Origin: Natronosalvus sp042663485
GTDB taxonomy: Archaea; Halobacteriota; Halobacteria; Halobacteriales; Natrialbaceae
DNA: 64,000 nt
Strand: one strand, 5' to 3'
Assembly: GCA_042663485.1 (NCBI GenBank)
Contig: JBHTAF010000003.1
This document shows, in pieces, positions 44,641 through 53,883 of the stretch (positions are counted from its first letter, which is position 1; each line of letters starts with the position of its first letter). The notes under the pieces were generated by a model. The model was not told the origin of the DNA. It worked only from the letters and a program-made list of their open reading frames with translations, and searched no databases. The translations under genes were made by a program, and so were the position numbers.

Positions 44641-44894
44641 GGAGAGCGTCGAACTCGTACGCACGTTCTCATACTCATACGATTGGATCAGAAGCTCCGC
44701 ACCGCGGATGGCACGGTCGGAATCGTGCTCCGTGATTGCAGCCTTCCTCACCCTCACTATCACCTGACTCGCTCTCCCTCGAGCGTTGACGTGCAAACGT
44801 GTGAACCCGACTCGAGTCCCAATACAGTATTTCCGGTTGACACCTGTCGACACGCTTTTCTCTCTCGATAGATGAGGTTGCGCTGAGAGGCAGT

Positions 44895-45395
44895 ATGTTT
44901 CGTGACCGAGTGATACGCGTGCAGGACCGGGTACGGCACGCGCTACGGACGGCGTGGGAAGAGGAACACACGCCCCACGAGGTCGCGACGAGTTTCGCCA
45001 TCGGCATCTTCGTCACAGCCCTGCCGACCGGCGGGCTCGGAATCGGCTCGTTTTTCCTGTTTGCGTACTGGTGGTCCTGGATCTCGAAGCCTGCGATATT
45101 CTCCTCCGTGGCCGTCCTGAATCCCGCCATCAAACCCGCCGTCTACCTCGGAAGTTTCTACCTCGGCGCGACCCTCTTCGGCACCGATCCCCTCATCGCG
45201 ACCAGGTGGACACACCTCGAGACCGCTCTGCTGTTGATTCAGCTCCTGCTCATCGGAAACCTCATCCTCGCAGTGGTGCTCGCCGGCGTCGCCTACGTCG
45301 CGGTGTACTATCTGGTCCGGAACTACGTCGAGCGCGCCGACCAGCAGACGGCCTCCCCGGCCAGCGACCTCCCCACTCCGTTCTGGCGGAAGTGA
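44895..45395 (+). CDS. DUF2062 membrane protein
   Basis: 166 residues with three to four hydrophobic segments. DUF2062 features: EEHTPHEVATSFAIGIFVTA, PTGGLGIGSFFLFAYW, ISKPAIFSSVAVLNPAIKPA and YLGSFYLGATLFG. The domain is found in bacterial and archaeal membrane proteins of unknown role, sometimes fused to glycosyltransferases. Single gene. Confidence 0.85.
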   Translation: MFRDRVIRVQDRVRHALRTAWEEEHTPHEVATSFAIGIFVTALPTGGLGIGSFFLFAYWWSWISKPAIFSSVAVLNPAIKPAVYLGSFYLGATLFGTDPLIATRWTHLETALLLIQLLLIGNLILAVVLAGVAYVAVYYLVRNYVERADQQTASPASDLPTPFWRK

Positions 45396-45601
45396 CCGTT
45401 CCGGCCCGTTTTTTGCCTCGTTCCTGCCGTCGACGGGGTAGTTGACGCGTTCGCCCCCACTCACACTCACACTCACACCCGCACTTCGAGGCGATCCGCC
45501 GGCCCCCAGACTCGAGATACAGCGCCGACTGACAGTCTTAGGCACCGAAACGGCGGGGATAGAATTAACTCCCCCCGGACGGATTCACAATCAGTTGTGG
45601 A

Positions 45602-45620
45602 CCGTGCTGAACCAGCACGG
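45602..45620. promoter_or_regulatory. perfect inverted repeat in the leader of the HEAT/PQQ gene
   Basis: CCGTGCTG-AAC-CAGCACGG, 20 nt ahead of the ATG at 45641 and downstream of a TATA-like AATTAACT (45563-45570). It may be a repressor operator or a hairpin in the 5' UTR. Confidence 0.45.
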
Positions 45621-45640
45621 TCTGCGTCCATCACGCATCT

Positions 45641-48600
45641 ATGCCACGAAACGACACTTCGAACCCGGACGACCCCGTGCTCGGGGAGCCGGACGACGAC
45701 CTCGAGGTCACCCTCGGGATTGACCAGTTACAGCGCTTTCTCTCGGCCGACGACCCCGACGTTCGTACGTACGCGGCCAGCACGCTCGCCGGCGAGGCGG
45801 CCGACCGACCGCGCGAGGTCTGCTCGGCAGTTCCGGCACTGATCGACCGACTCGAGGACGAACCGTCGGTTCGCGCCAACGCGACGGCGGCGCTCGCGGC
45901 AATCGCCGCCGAGCACCCGGCGGAAGTCACGGCTGGCGTTTCGGCGCTGACCGATCGACTCGAGGGATCGACCGCCGTCCGCGCCGACGCCGTCGACGCG
46001 CTCGCGGCGATCGGCGACGCAGAACCGACGGCGTTGCTCGAGTCGGTCGGGGCGCTCGCAGCGGTCGTCTCCGGCAGGGAAGAGGACCAGGACGATCACG
46101 AAGACGAAGGCGCGTTCGTCTGCCGGCGAGCGACCGCCGCACTGGCGGCCGTCGCCGACGCCGACCCCGAGGCGGTCAGACCCGTGGCAGCCTCGATCGC
46201 CGCGGCCGCCGACCACGAGGACGAGACGGTTCGCGAACACGCCGTTCGAGCCCTGCGGGCCGTCGCCGAATCGGACCCGACCGCGCTCGCCGCAACGACC
46301 GACGCCGCCTCGCCCCTGCTCGAGCGACTCGACGACGACGGCGCAATCGGGGCCGACGCGATGGCCGCGCTCCGCGCGCTCGCGGTCGAAGACGACCCCG
46401 AACCGATCGCCATCGAACCCGTCGCAGACCGACTCGACGACCATCGCCGGGACGTCCGAGAGGACGCCGCGCACACGCTGCTGGCGGTCGCAGCCGAGAC
46501 GCCGGATCGCGCGTCGACCGCACTCGATCCGCTCACGGCGGCGCTCGCCGATGCTCCCTCGATTCGCGAACCGACCACCCGCGCACTCCGGCACGTCGCC
46601 ACTGCAGACCCCGCGCTGGCGGGCCTCGAGTCGTCCGTTCCGCCCGTCACCGATCGACTGACCGACGTCCAGGCAGCCGTCCGTACCGACGCGGCGGCGA
46701 CCTTGCGCGCCGTCGCCGAGGAACGGCCAGCCACCGTGCAGTCGTCGGTCGGCGCGCTCGCTGCCGTGCTCGAGGACGACGAGATCGAAACCCGCGAACA
46801 CGCTGCCGCCGCAATCGAGGCCGTCGCCGGGGAGCACCCCGACGCCGTCGCGCCCGTCGTGGCGGAACTTGCGGCTCGCCTCGACGACGAGGATGAGGAC
46901 GAGGACGAAGACGAAGACGAAACGTCGGTGCGGGCGAACGTCACTCGAGCCCTGGCCGTCGTCGCAGTGGCCGACCCCGACGCCGTTCGCATCGTGGTTC
47001 CCTCCCTCGCCGCGTGCCTGGACGAGCCGAACGAGTCGGTCAGACGACCGGCCGCCGACGCGCTCGGTGCCATCGCTCGTGACGGCGACGTCGACCAGGC
47101 AGTAGTCGAACGGTCCCTCGCACAGCTCGAAGAGGAGCAAGGCGACGAGACCGACGCGTGGCGACAGGGCCACGCCGCTCGGTCGCTGGCGGAGGTCGCC
47201 GAGGTGCAGGTCGCGAGCGTCCACCCGGCCGTTCGATCCCTCTCGACCCGACTCGCAGCCGACGCCGTCGCCGTTCGGCGAGCGGCCTCCCGCGACCTCG
47301 CCGGCGTCGCCACGGAACGGCCGCGAGACGTCCGCTCGGCCGTCGAACCGCTTGCGGCCCGCCTCGAGGACGACGACGCGAGCGTCCGCAACAACGCTGC
47401 GATCGCTCTCCGGAGACTGGGGGAGGCCTACCCCGAGGACGTTCGGTCGGCTCTGGGCGCGCTGTTCGGATCGGTGGACGACCCCGACCGGACCGTCCGG
47501 ACGAACGTCGTCGCCGCACTCACCACGATCGGTCCCGACGGCGATCGCGTTCGATCGCCGGCCCGGGCACTGGCTATCGCCGAAACCACAGCCGACGACG
47601 CCTCGATTCGAACCGGGGCACTCGAGGCCCTCGGCGTGTTGCTCCCGGAGACCGGCGACGAAACGACCGCCGTCGTCGACGCCGTTCTCGATCGACTTGC
47701 CGGCGACTGTCGACCAGCCGAACGGAGTGCCGCGCTCGAGGCACTCGAAACCCTTCTCACGAGACCCATCGAGACCGATCCGACGCCAACCGAGATCGTT
47801 CTCGACCAGTTCGACGACGGGTCGATGGCGAGGACGACCACCCTGGCCCGTTCGCTGGCCGACCTCGCTCGCGTCGATACGGCCATCGTGGAACCGCTCG
47901 CCTCGAACCTGCTCGAGCGGCTGGCGAACGCCGGACGACTCGAACGCCAGGCCCACCTCCGAACCCTCTCGGCCGTCACCGATGGATCGGGTCGATCCGT
48001 CGTGGCGCTCCTCCTCGAGTCCGCGGACGATCGACCGATGGAGGCAGTCGCGGCTGACCTCGCGACGCTCGCCGTGGTCGAATCCGAGGCAGTGAGCCAG
48101 AATGCGGACGCCGTCGCCGACCTCCTCGAACACGAGACGCCGGCCGTTCGCGGCTACGCGACGCTCTCGCTCGCGGCCGTCGCCGTCCTCGAGGACGACT
48201 CGACGCTCGAGACGGCGTTCGACGCCGTCGAGGATCGACTGGTCGACGCCGCGTCGCTCGTGGCCGGCGGGGAGACGCCGACGCACACCGACGCGATCAA
48301 CAATCAGCTCTCGGGACTCGGCCGCCGCGTCGACGGCGATCCCTGGGCGGCCGGAACGGCAGTGCTTGCGCTGTCGGTGCTCGCCGACTGCTCCGAGCGG
48401 TTGCGACCCACGGCGATCTCGAAAATCGCCGCCGGCCTCGCCGTCGATTCGCCCGTGGTTCGGGTTACGGCAGCCCGAACCCTAGCGGCGGTTGCCGAAG
48501 ACGACTCCGGCGGGTTCGAGTCGAGCGTCTCGGCAGTCGTCGACGCGCTCGAGGACGAGGACGACAGCGTTCGAGCGTTCGCGACTCGCACGCTGTCCGC

Positions 48601-49993
48601 ACTGGCGCCGCGCGGCGACGTGGACCTCGCGGCGGCGAGAGACGCCCTCGTCGCTCGACTGGCCGATCCCGACAGCCGCGTCAGGGAACAGGCGTGTCAC
48701 GGCCTCGGGTTCGTGGGCGTCGAGCCGTCGATCCTCGATCCGCTCGGTGCCGATCCGGCCCCGGCCGTCGCCGAGGCGGCCGTGCGGGCCCAGAACCGGG
48801 CGACGAGTGCGCTCGAGTCCGTCGACGACCACGACGAGTGGGGCGACTGGAGCGCCGCTCGAGCCGACGCCGCACGGACCGGGGCCGTCCCCGACGGCAA
48901 TCCGCTCTCGTCGGCGGTCGACGTCCAGTGGCGGTTCGATCCGGACGTACGAACGACCGCACCGACCGTCGTCGGCGACACCGTGTACGTCGGCACCGAC
49001 AGCGGTCGCGTGCTGGCGCTCTCGCTCGAGACAGGCGACGAGCGCTGGGGGTATCAGACCGACGGCATCGTGACCGGGCCGCCCGCGGCCGTCTCCGACG
49101 GGCTCTACGCCGCGAGCGCGGACGGGACGGTGTACGCACTCGACCGGGAGACCGGCGAACGAAGCTGGCAGTACCGGCTGGACGCGACCTGCCGGGTCGC
49201 TCCGGTCGTCGACGACGGAACCGTCTACGCCGCCGACGACGGCGGAACGGTGTACGCCCTCGAGGCCGAGTCGGGACGCGTCGAGTGGACGCTCGCGACC
49301 GACGAGCCCGCGGCCGTCACAGAGGTCGCCGTCACCAGCGGCGGCGTATTCGCCGGATCGGCTGACGGAGTCGTTCGGCGCCTCGACGGCGACACTGGCT
49401 CGCTCGAGTGGACGTGCGACCTCCAGGCAGCGGTCGATGTCGAGGACGACGGCGACCGTGATGAAGACGCTATCGCCGGCGCGAACGCCGAGGAAACCGG
49501 CTGTCTCGCCGCCACGGACGACCTCGTCGTCGCCACGGACGGTGACAGTCTCTACGCTCTCGAGGCGGCCGACGGCGCGATTCGCTGGCGATTCGACACG
49601 GGCGGCGCCCTCGAGGCCCCGGCGGTCGCCCACGGAACAGTTTACGTCGCCAGCGGCGATTTGAGCGTGTACGCGGTCGATCTGACCTCGGGCGCCGAAC
49701 GGTTCCGATTCGACACCGGTGGAGCGACGCCGACCGCACCGGCCGTCGTCGACGGCGCCTGCTGTGTCGGTACCGACGAAGGGGTCATCTACGCGCTGGA
49801 TGCGACCGACGGCGCGGCCCGGTGGCGATACGACACCGAAACCGGGGCGGCCCTCGAGGGGCTGACGGTCGCGAGCGGCCTGCTGTGTACCGCCGGCCCC
49901 GGCGGCATCGCCGCTCTCGGCGACGACCAGTCCTCGTGGGCCGATCGCATCGGGTTCTCCGGGCTGTTCACTCGGTTCGGCGCGAATCAGTAG
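45641..49993 (+). CDS. giant HEAT-repeat / PQQ beta-propeller fusion protein
   Basis: 1450 residues without signal peptide or membrane helix, so probably cytoplasmic. Residues about 20-1060 consist of some 25 HEAT-like helical repeats of about 40 residues, each with a motif like VRANATAALAAIAAEHPAEV or VRTDAAATLRAVAEERPATV. From about 1066 to 1430 it changes to PQQ-type propeller blades (VDVQWRFDPDVRTTAPTVVG, DTVYVGTDSGRVLALSLETG, DGLYAASADGTVYALDRETG). An acidic run (EDEDEDEDE) lies near residue 415. HEAT solenoids bind proteins and propellers are often scaffolds, so a large scaffold is the natural guess. No enzymatic motif seen. Confidence 0.85.
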   Translation: MPRNDTSNPDDPVLGEPDDDLEVTLGIDQLQRFLSADDPDVRTYAASTLAGEAADRPREVCSAVPALIDRLEDEPSVRANATAALAAIAAEHPAEVTAGVSALTDRLEGSTAVRADAVDALAAIGDAEPTALLESVGALAAVVSGREEDQDDHEDEGAFVCRRATAALAAVADADPEAVRPVAASIAAAADHEDETVREHAVRALRAVAESDPTALAATTDAASPLLERLDDDGAIGADAMAALRALAVEDDPEPIAIEPVADRLDDHRRDVREDAAHTLLAVAAETPDRASTALDPLTAALADAPSIREPTTRALRHVATADPALAGLESSVPPVTDRLTDVQAAVRTDAAATLRAVAEERPATVQSSVGALAAVLEDDEIETREHAAAAIEAVAGEHPDAVAPVVAELAARLDDEDEDEDEDEDETSVRANVTRALAVVAVADPDAVRIVVPSLAACLDEPNESVRRPAADALGAIARDGDVDQAVVERSLAQLEEEQGDETDAWRQGHAARSLAEVAEVQVASVHPAVRSLSTRLAADAVAVRRAASRDLAGVATERPRDVRSAVEPLAARLEDDDASVRNNAAIALRRLGEAYPEDVRSALGALFGSVDDPDRTVRTNVVAALTTIGPDGDRVRSPARALAIAETTADDASIRTGALEALGVLLPETGDETTAVVDAVLDRLAGDCRPAERSAALEALETLLTRPIETDPTPTEIVLDQFDDGSMARTTTLARSLADLARVDTAIVEPLASNLLERLANAGRLERQAHLRTLSAVTDGSGRSVVALLLESADDRPMEAVAADLATLAVVESEAVSQNADAVADLLEHETPAVRGYATLSLAAVAVLEDDSTLETAFDAVEDRLVDAASLVAGGETPTHTDAINNQLSGLGRRVDGDPWAAGTAVLALSVLADCSERLRPTAISKIAAGLAVDSPVVRVTAARTLAAVAEDDSGGFESSVSAVVDALEDEDDSVRAFATRTLSALAPRGDVDLAAARDALVARLADPDSRVREQACHGLGFVGVEPSILDPLGADPAPAVAEAAVRAQNRATSALESVDDHDEWGDWSAARADAARTGAVPDGNPLSSAVDVQWRFDPDVRTTAPTVVGDTVYVGTDSGRVLALSLETGDERWGYQTDGIVTGPPAAVSDGLYAASADGTVYALDRETGERSWQYRLDATCRVAPVVDDGTVYAADDGGTVYALEAESGRVEWTLATDEPAAVTEVAVTSGGVFAGSADGVVRRLDGDTGSLEWTCDLQAAVDVEDDGDRDEDAIAGANAEETGCLAATDDLVVATDGDSLYALEAADGAIRWRFDTGGALEAPAVAHGTVYVASGDLSVYAVDLTSGAERFRFDTGGATPTAPAVVDGACCVGTDEGVIYALDATDGAARWRYDTETGAALEGLTVASGLLCTAGPGGIAALGDDQSSWADRIGFSGLFTRFGANQ

Positions 49994-50011
49994 TCGTTTT
50001 CGAGCCGTCTT

Positions 50012-50647
50012 TCAGGACCTGCCTCGAGCCCCCGACCGAACGGCAGCCGTTCTCGCGAGGATCAGTATCCAGACGCCGAAGGCGACGGCGGCGACGAACT
50101 CCGGGACGGCGAACCAGTGTCCCGGGTCGGCTTCCGCGGATCGAACGAGGAGCCAGCCGAGCCAGCCGAGTAGGTGGGCGACACCGAGCCAGATCGACGC
50201 GACCGCGACCCACCGATCGCCGGCCAGCACCTGTCCCGTCCCGGCGAGCAGTTGGGCGACCGGGGCGACGCCGAACACCGTCAGCGCGGCGAGGCCGTGC
50301 AGGCTCGACTCGAGGTAGTACGCCGTGTGTCCGAGGAAGAAGATCCCGACGCCAACCATGCCGAGGACGGCGATACCGGTGAGTGCGATGCCCACCCGCT
50401 CGAACCGGTTCCGGGCGCGTGTCCAGAGCAGGGCAACGAACGGTGTACCGAGGAGGCCACCGAGGATGAGACCGCCGTTGAACAGCCAGAACGTTCGTGC
50501 GGTGACTCGACCCATGTCCGAAAGTGCGCGCGTTCGCCAGGTGAACGTCTCGGGGGTCGCGACGAACGTCGACAGGACGATTCCGGCCAGGGCGACGGTC
50601 GGGGCGGCGACGCCACAGCGGATCGGCAGCGAGCGGCAGTCGGTCAT
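50012..50647 (-). CDS. DUF998 membrane protein
   Basis: 211 residues with about six hydrophobic segments. DUF998 motif: PETFTWRTRALSDMGRVTAR with WLFNGGLILGGLLG, then FFLGHTAYYLESSLHGLAAL. Function unknown. Its start overlaps the stop of the upstream lipoprotein gene by 4 nt (ATGA), implying joint expression. Confidence 0.85.
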   Translation of the reverse strand: MTDCRSLPIRCGVAAPTVALAGIVLSTFVATPETFTWRTRALSDMGRVTARTFWLFNGGLILGGLLGTPFVALLWTRARNRFERVGIALTGIAVLGMVGVGIFFLGHTAYYLESSLHGLAALTVFGVAPVAQLLAGTGQVLAGDRWVAVASIWLGVAHLLGWLGWLLVRSAEADPGHWFAVPEFVAAVAFGVWILILARTAAVRSGARGRS

Positions 50648-52149
50648 GGCGCACCACCGAGAGGAACGGCGCCGCGAGCCGTCGATTGTGTGTCTGACAG
50701 TGTGTCCCCAGGCGAAGGGCGTGCCGGCCGTACTGCCGGTTGGGCCGTTTCGATCACCTCGCTCGAGGACAGGCGTCGACTCGAGTCGATACTCGACGAC
50801 GTCGAGTCCCGCTCGTCGAACGTAATCCGAACGTCGCCCGTCGCCGAAACCCCCTCGAGGCTCGCCGACTCGACGAACGCCTCGTCACCGGCAAACAGGA
50901 CGAGCGTTCGGTCGTCGGCCCGCTCGAGGCTGAAGGCGTACGTCTCGGTTCGCCAGCGCGTCGTCGTCGCCGTGCGATTCGCCGCGTCGGTTCCGGACTC
51001 GGGTTCGAGGCTGGTCGCCCGGCGCTCGAGCGCCGTAGCCATCGCGTCTGTCGCGAGCGAGGCGTTCGATTCGTCCTCGAATCGGATGGCCCAGGCGTAG
51101 CTGTCGACCCGGTTATCGCCGCTATCGCCGTCGCCGGCTACGGCCCCTTCACTCGAGAACCGCCGCACACGATCGTACGACCAGCCCGCGGCGGCGTCTC
51201 TCGCCGCGTCCGTGGCGAGTTCCGTCGCGAGCACCTGCTCGAGGACGAACGATCCAACGGCGTCCGTCCCGGCAGGGTCGCGCTCCCAGCTAGCGGATTC
51301 TGCGTCGACGTCGATATCGAACGACTCGAGTTCGGCTTCGCCCGAGGCGATTGCCGGCTCGCCACGGCGAACCTCCTGCATCGTCACCGGCGGCGTCTCG
51401 TAGACGCTCCAGTGGGTCGCCGGCGAGTCGGCGGCCGCTGCGACGAACCGACCGCCGTGGTGGTACGGCCCCCAGGCAAGCCTGGTTCCCGGGCTGGCGT
51501 CCGGGTACAGCGACTCGAGCAGGTCGTCCTCGGGCGTCACGGGCAGGTCGTAGGTCTCGGTGTACGCACTCGAGACGTAGACGGCACTTCCTTCGATCAG
51601 ACTCGTCACCGTCAGCCTGGCGTCGGTCGTCCCGCGGTGTTCGGGTGGGATCTCCGCCCGCACTCGCCGCGGTGCGCCTCGCTGGAACTGCGCGGTGTGG
51701 ACCAGTTCGTGGACGAGTACCTGCTCGATTGCCGCCGGCGAGGCGTCCGCCTCGGGCAGGAGGTACACCGCCTGCATCGGACTCGAAACACCACCGACCC
51801 GGAGTTCCTCGGCCCCGTCGTCAGGATCGGGTGCCGGGATTCCCATCACGGCGTAGAAACTCGAGGGATCCTGCACGGCTCGCGGCGGCCGCTCGATGGG
51901 TTCGTCCACGTACACCGTCGGCGGCCGGAGGTCGACCGCGAGGAGTGCCTGCACGCGCTCGAACGTCGCGTTCGCGTCGAGGGGCATGTCCCCGTGGACC
52001 TCGAAGGTGTGTTCGTCGGTCGCGCGGTCGTCCGGCGGCCCGTCGCCGCCCGCGTCGGCCATCGGCGCCGCACAGCCGGCGAGCACCACCGACAGCAGTG
52101 ACAGCAGTACGACCAGCGTCACCGTCGTTCGACCACCCGACTGCGCCAT
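50644..52149 (-). CDS. Hvo_1808-type surface lipoprotein with HExxH motif
   Basis: 501 residues. Signal and lipobox: TTVTLVVLLSLLSVVLAGCA. The zinc-protease motif VLVHELVHTAQFQRG occurs at about residue 150, followed by a Glu-containing helix (TVTSLIEGSAVYVSSAYTE) that could supply the third ligand, as in gluzincins. The remaining part is a long extracellular domain. I recognise it as the haloarchaeal Hvo_1808 surface-protein family; protease activity is inferred from the motif. The start is MAQSGGRTTVTLVV. Coupled to the DUF998 gene. Confidence 0.8.
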   Translation of the reverse strand: MAQSGGRTTVTLVVLLSLLSVVLAGCAAPMADAGGDGPPDDRATDEHTFEVHGDMPLDANATFERVQALLAVDLRPPTVYVDEPIERPPRAVQDPSSFYAVMGIPAPDPDDGAEELRVGGVSSPMQAVYLLPEADASPAAIEQVLVHELVHTAQFQRGAPRRVRAEIPPEHRGTTDARLTVTSLIEGSAVYVSSAYTETYDLPVTPEDDLLESLYPDASPGTRLAWGPYHHGGRFVAAAADSPATHWSVYETPPVTMQEVRRGEPAIASGEAELESFDIDVDAESASWERDPAGTDAVGSFVLEQVLATELATDAARDAAAGWSYDRVRRFSSEGAVAGDGDSGDNRVDSYAWAIRFEDESNASLATDAMATALERRATSLEPESGTDAANRTATTTRWRTETYAFSLERADDRTLVLFAGDEAFVESASLEGVSATGDVRITFDERDSTSSSIDSSRRLSSSEVIETAQPAVRPARPSPGDTLSDTQSTARGAVPLGGAP

Positions 52150-52227
52150 ACCTGTCACTGTCGAGGGACGTCGCATAAATACTCCGACACCCCAACGGTT
52201 TTTCCGTCACCCGCACTCGAATCGATC

Positions 52228-52578
52228 ATGTCCGGCATCGTCTTCTTCGGCACCGAATCGCTCGAGTCTATCGTCGACTTTTACGTCGAGGAGCTGGGCG
52301 CGGAACGGTGGCTCGAACAGCCCGATTGTACGATCCTCTCATACGACAATCTCCTGGTCGGATTCTGTGCTCGCGAGAGCGCCGAAACGGACGGCACGAT
52401 CACGTTCGTCTTCGACACCGCGAGCGAAGTCGACGCGATGTACGAGCACCTCGCAAACCGGGCGTGCGGGGAACCGGTCGAGAACGACCGCTATCGAATC
52501 TACCAGTTCTTCGCCGAGGATCCGGAGGGACGGACGCTCGAGTTTCAGACGTTTCGCCACGAGACTGATTCGCTGTAA
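52228..52578 (+). CDS. VOC (glyoxalase/dioxygenase-like) protein
   Basis: 116 residues, one VOC module: GIVFFGTESLESIVDFYVEE and AEDPEGRTLEFQTFRHET. It forms a beta-alpha-beta-beta-beta fold. Typical metal ligands are weak here, so it may be a binding protein rather than an enzyme. Single gene, leaderless-like. Confidence 0.78.
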   Translation: MSGIVFFGTESLESIVDFYVEELGAERWLEQPDCTILSYDNLLVGFCARESAETDGTITFVFDTASEVDAMYEHLANRACGEPVENDRYRIYQFFAEDPEGRTLEFQTFRHETDSL

Positions 52579-52604
52579 GAGAAGTCAGACAACCAAACAG
52601 ACGC

Positions 52605-53795
52605 TCAATCGGCCGAACTCGAGGTCGCCTCGCTCTCGACGCCCGATTCGACGGCGTCGACGCGCTGGTCGGCGGGGAACCACGCCAGGTCGTGATCGGC
52701 GGTCACCCTGACGGCGACGCGCTCGTCCAGGTCGATCCGGTCTGAGTGATTGTGCATGCACTCGATGGTCTCGCCGTCGTCGAGTTCGACGCGGTAGAGA
52801 ATCGTCGGCCCGAGGTAGCGCCGGTAGACGACCGTTCCGTCGGCTTCGGGGCCGCTCGCGGGGTAAGCTGTCACGTCGTCGGGTCTCAAGAGGATGTCGA
52901 TGTCGGTCCCGTCGTACTCGGCGACGAGGCCGTCGACGTCCGCTCGCAGGACGCGACCCAGGGCCGTCGAGACGTGATCGCCGCGGACGGTCCCCGACAG
53001 AAAGCTCGCGTGCCCGAGAAAGCCCGCGACGAACCGCGATTTGGGGTGCTGGAAGACGCGTTCGGGTTCGTCGATCTGCTCGAGGTCGCCGTCGTTCATG
53101 ACGGCGACGCGATCGGACACCGAGAGCGCCTCCTCCTGGTCGTGGGTGACCGAGACGGCGGTCACGCCGGTTTCCTTTATGATGCGTCGAACCTCCTCGC
53201 GCATCTCGACGCGGAGGTCGACGTCGAGGTTGGAGAACGGTTCGTCTAACAGTAGCATCTCGGGTTCGGGGGCGAGCGAGCGAGCGAGCGCGACCCGCTG
53301 TTGCTGGCCGCCGGAGAGTTCCTCGGGATAGTCGTCGCCGTGTTCGCTCAGGTTCACGAGGGCGAGCAGTTCGTCGACGCGTGCCTCACGTTCGTCTGCG
53401 GGCCAGTCGGTCAACCCGAACGCGACGTTCTCTCTAGCTGTCAGGTGCGGAAAGAGCGCGAACTCCTGGAACACGACGCCGACGCCGCGTTCCTCCGGCG
53501 AGACGAACGATCCGTTCCCGGCCACGGACGTTCCGTCGAGGCGAATCTCGCCACCGTTCGGTTGCTCGAGGCCCGCGATGAGTCGGAGCGTCGTCGTCTT
53601 GCCACAGCCGGACGGACCGAGGAGGGTCAGGATTTCGCCGTCGTGGACCGTGAGCGAGAGGTCGTCGATGACCGCCTCGGTGCCGTAGCGCTTGGCGACG
53701 CCCTCGAGTTCGAGGACGACGTCGCTGGTCGGCGTTGTGTCCGCGGGTCGGTCGTCGGTCGTCGACGTGAGCAGGGAGTCGTGAGCCATTGGCAA
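52605..53795 (-). CDS. ABC transporter ATPase, iron(III)/FbpC type
   Basis: 396 residues. Walker A GPSGCGKTTTLRLIAGLEQP, Q-loop GVVFQEFALFPHLTARENVA, signature LSGGQQQRVALARSL, Walker B MLLLDEPFSNLDVDL, H-loop SVTHDQEEALSVSDR. A C-terminal TOBE domain follows (DIDILLRPDDVTAYPASGPE). No permease or binding protein flanks it; the partners must be elsewhere. An inverted repeat TTTAGG-N4-CCTAAA, the shape of DtxR/Idr iron operators, sits in its promoter, so iron uptake is the likely role. Confidence 0.87.
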   Translation of the reverse strand: MPMAHDSLLTSTTDDRPADTTPTSDVVLELEGVAKRYGTEAVIDDLSLTVHDGEILTLLGPSGCGKTTTLRLIAGLEQPNGGEIRLDGTSVAGNGSFVSPEERGVGVVFQEFALFPHLTARENVAFGLTDWPADEREARVDELLALVNLSEHGDDYPEELSGGQQQRVALARSLAPEPEMLLLDEPFSNLDVDLRVEMREEVRRIIKETGVTAVSVTHDQEEALSVSDRVAVMNDGDLEQIDEPERVFQHPKSRFVAGFLGHASFLSGTVRGDHVSTALGRVLRADVDGLVAEYDGTDIDILLRPDDVTAYPASGPEADGTVVYRRYLGPTILYRVELDDGETIECMHNHSDRIDLDERVAVRVTADHDLAWFPADQRVDAVESGVESEATSSSAD

Positions 53796-53811
53796 CCGCT
53801 TTCTTCGTTAG

Positions 53812-53837
53812 TTTAGGCTACCCTAAAACACTTATAG
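53812..53837 (-). promoter_or_regulatory. iron-type operator and TATA box of the ABC ATPase gene
   Basis: TTTAGG-CTAC-CCTAAA (53812-53827) is a perfect inverted repeat with the core of DtxR-family sites. TATAAGTG (minus strand, 53830-53837) is the TATA box. The operator lies between TATA and the transcription start, where a bound repressor would block initiation. Confidence 0.65.
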
Positions 53838-53883
53838 CTGCCGGTCCGTTCCCGGCAGGTCGAAATCGAATCCCCGCGAGCGG

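Noticed and set aside
44641..44894. RNA gene or operator between the AIR-synthase and DUF2062 genes
   Set aside because: No tRNA-like fold, repeat or conserved palindrome seen in this gap.
45728..48286. 852-codon open frame on the minus strand inside the HEAT/PQQ gene
   Set aside because: The plus strand shows regular HEAT repeats. The minus frame is Arg/Gly-rich shadow sequence without motifs.
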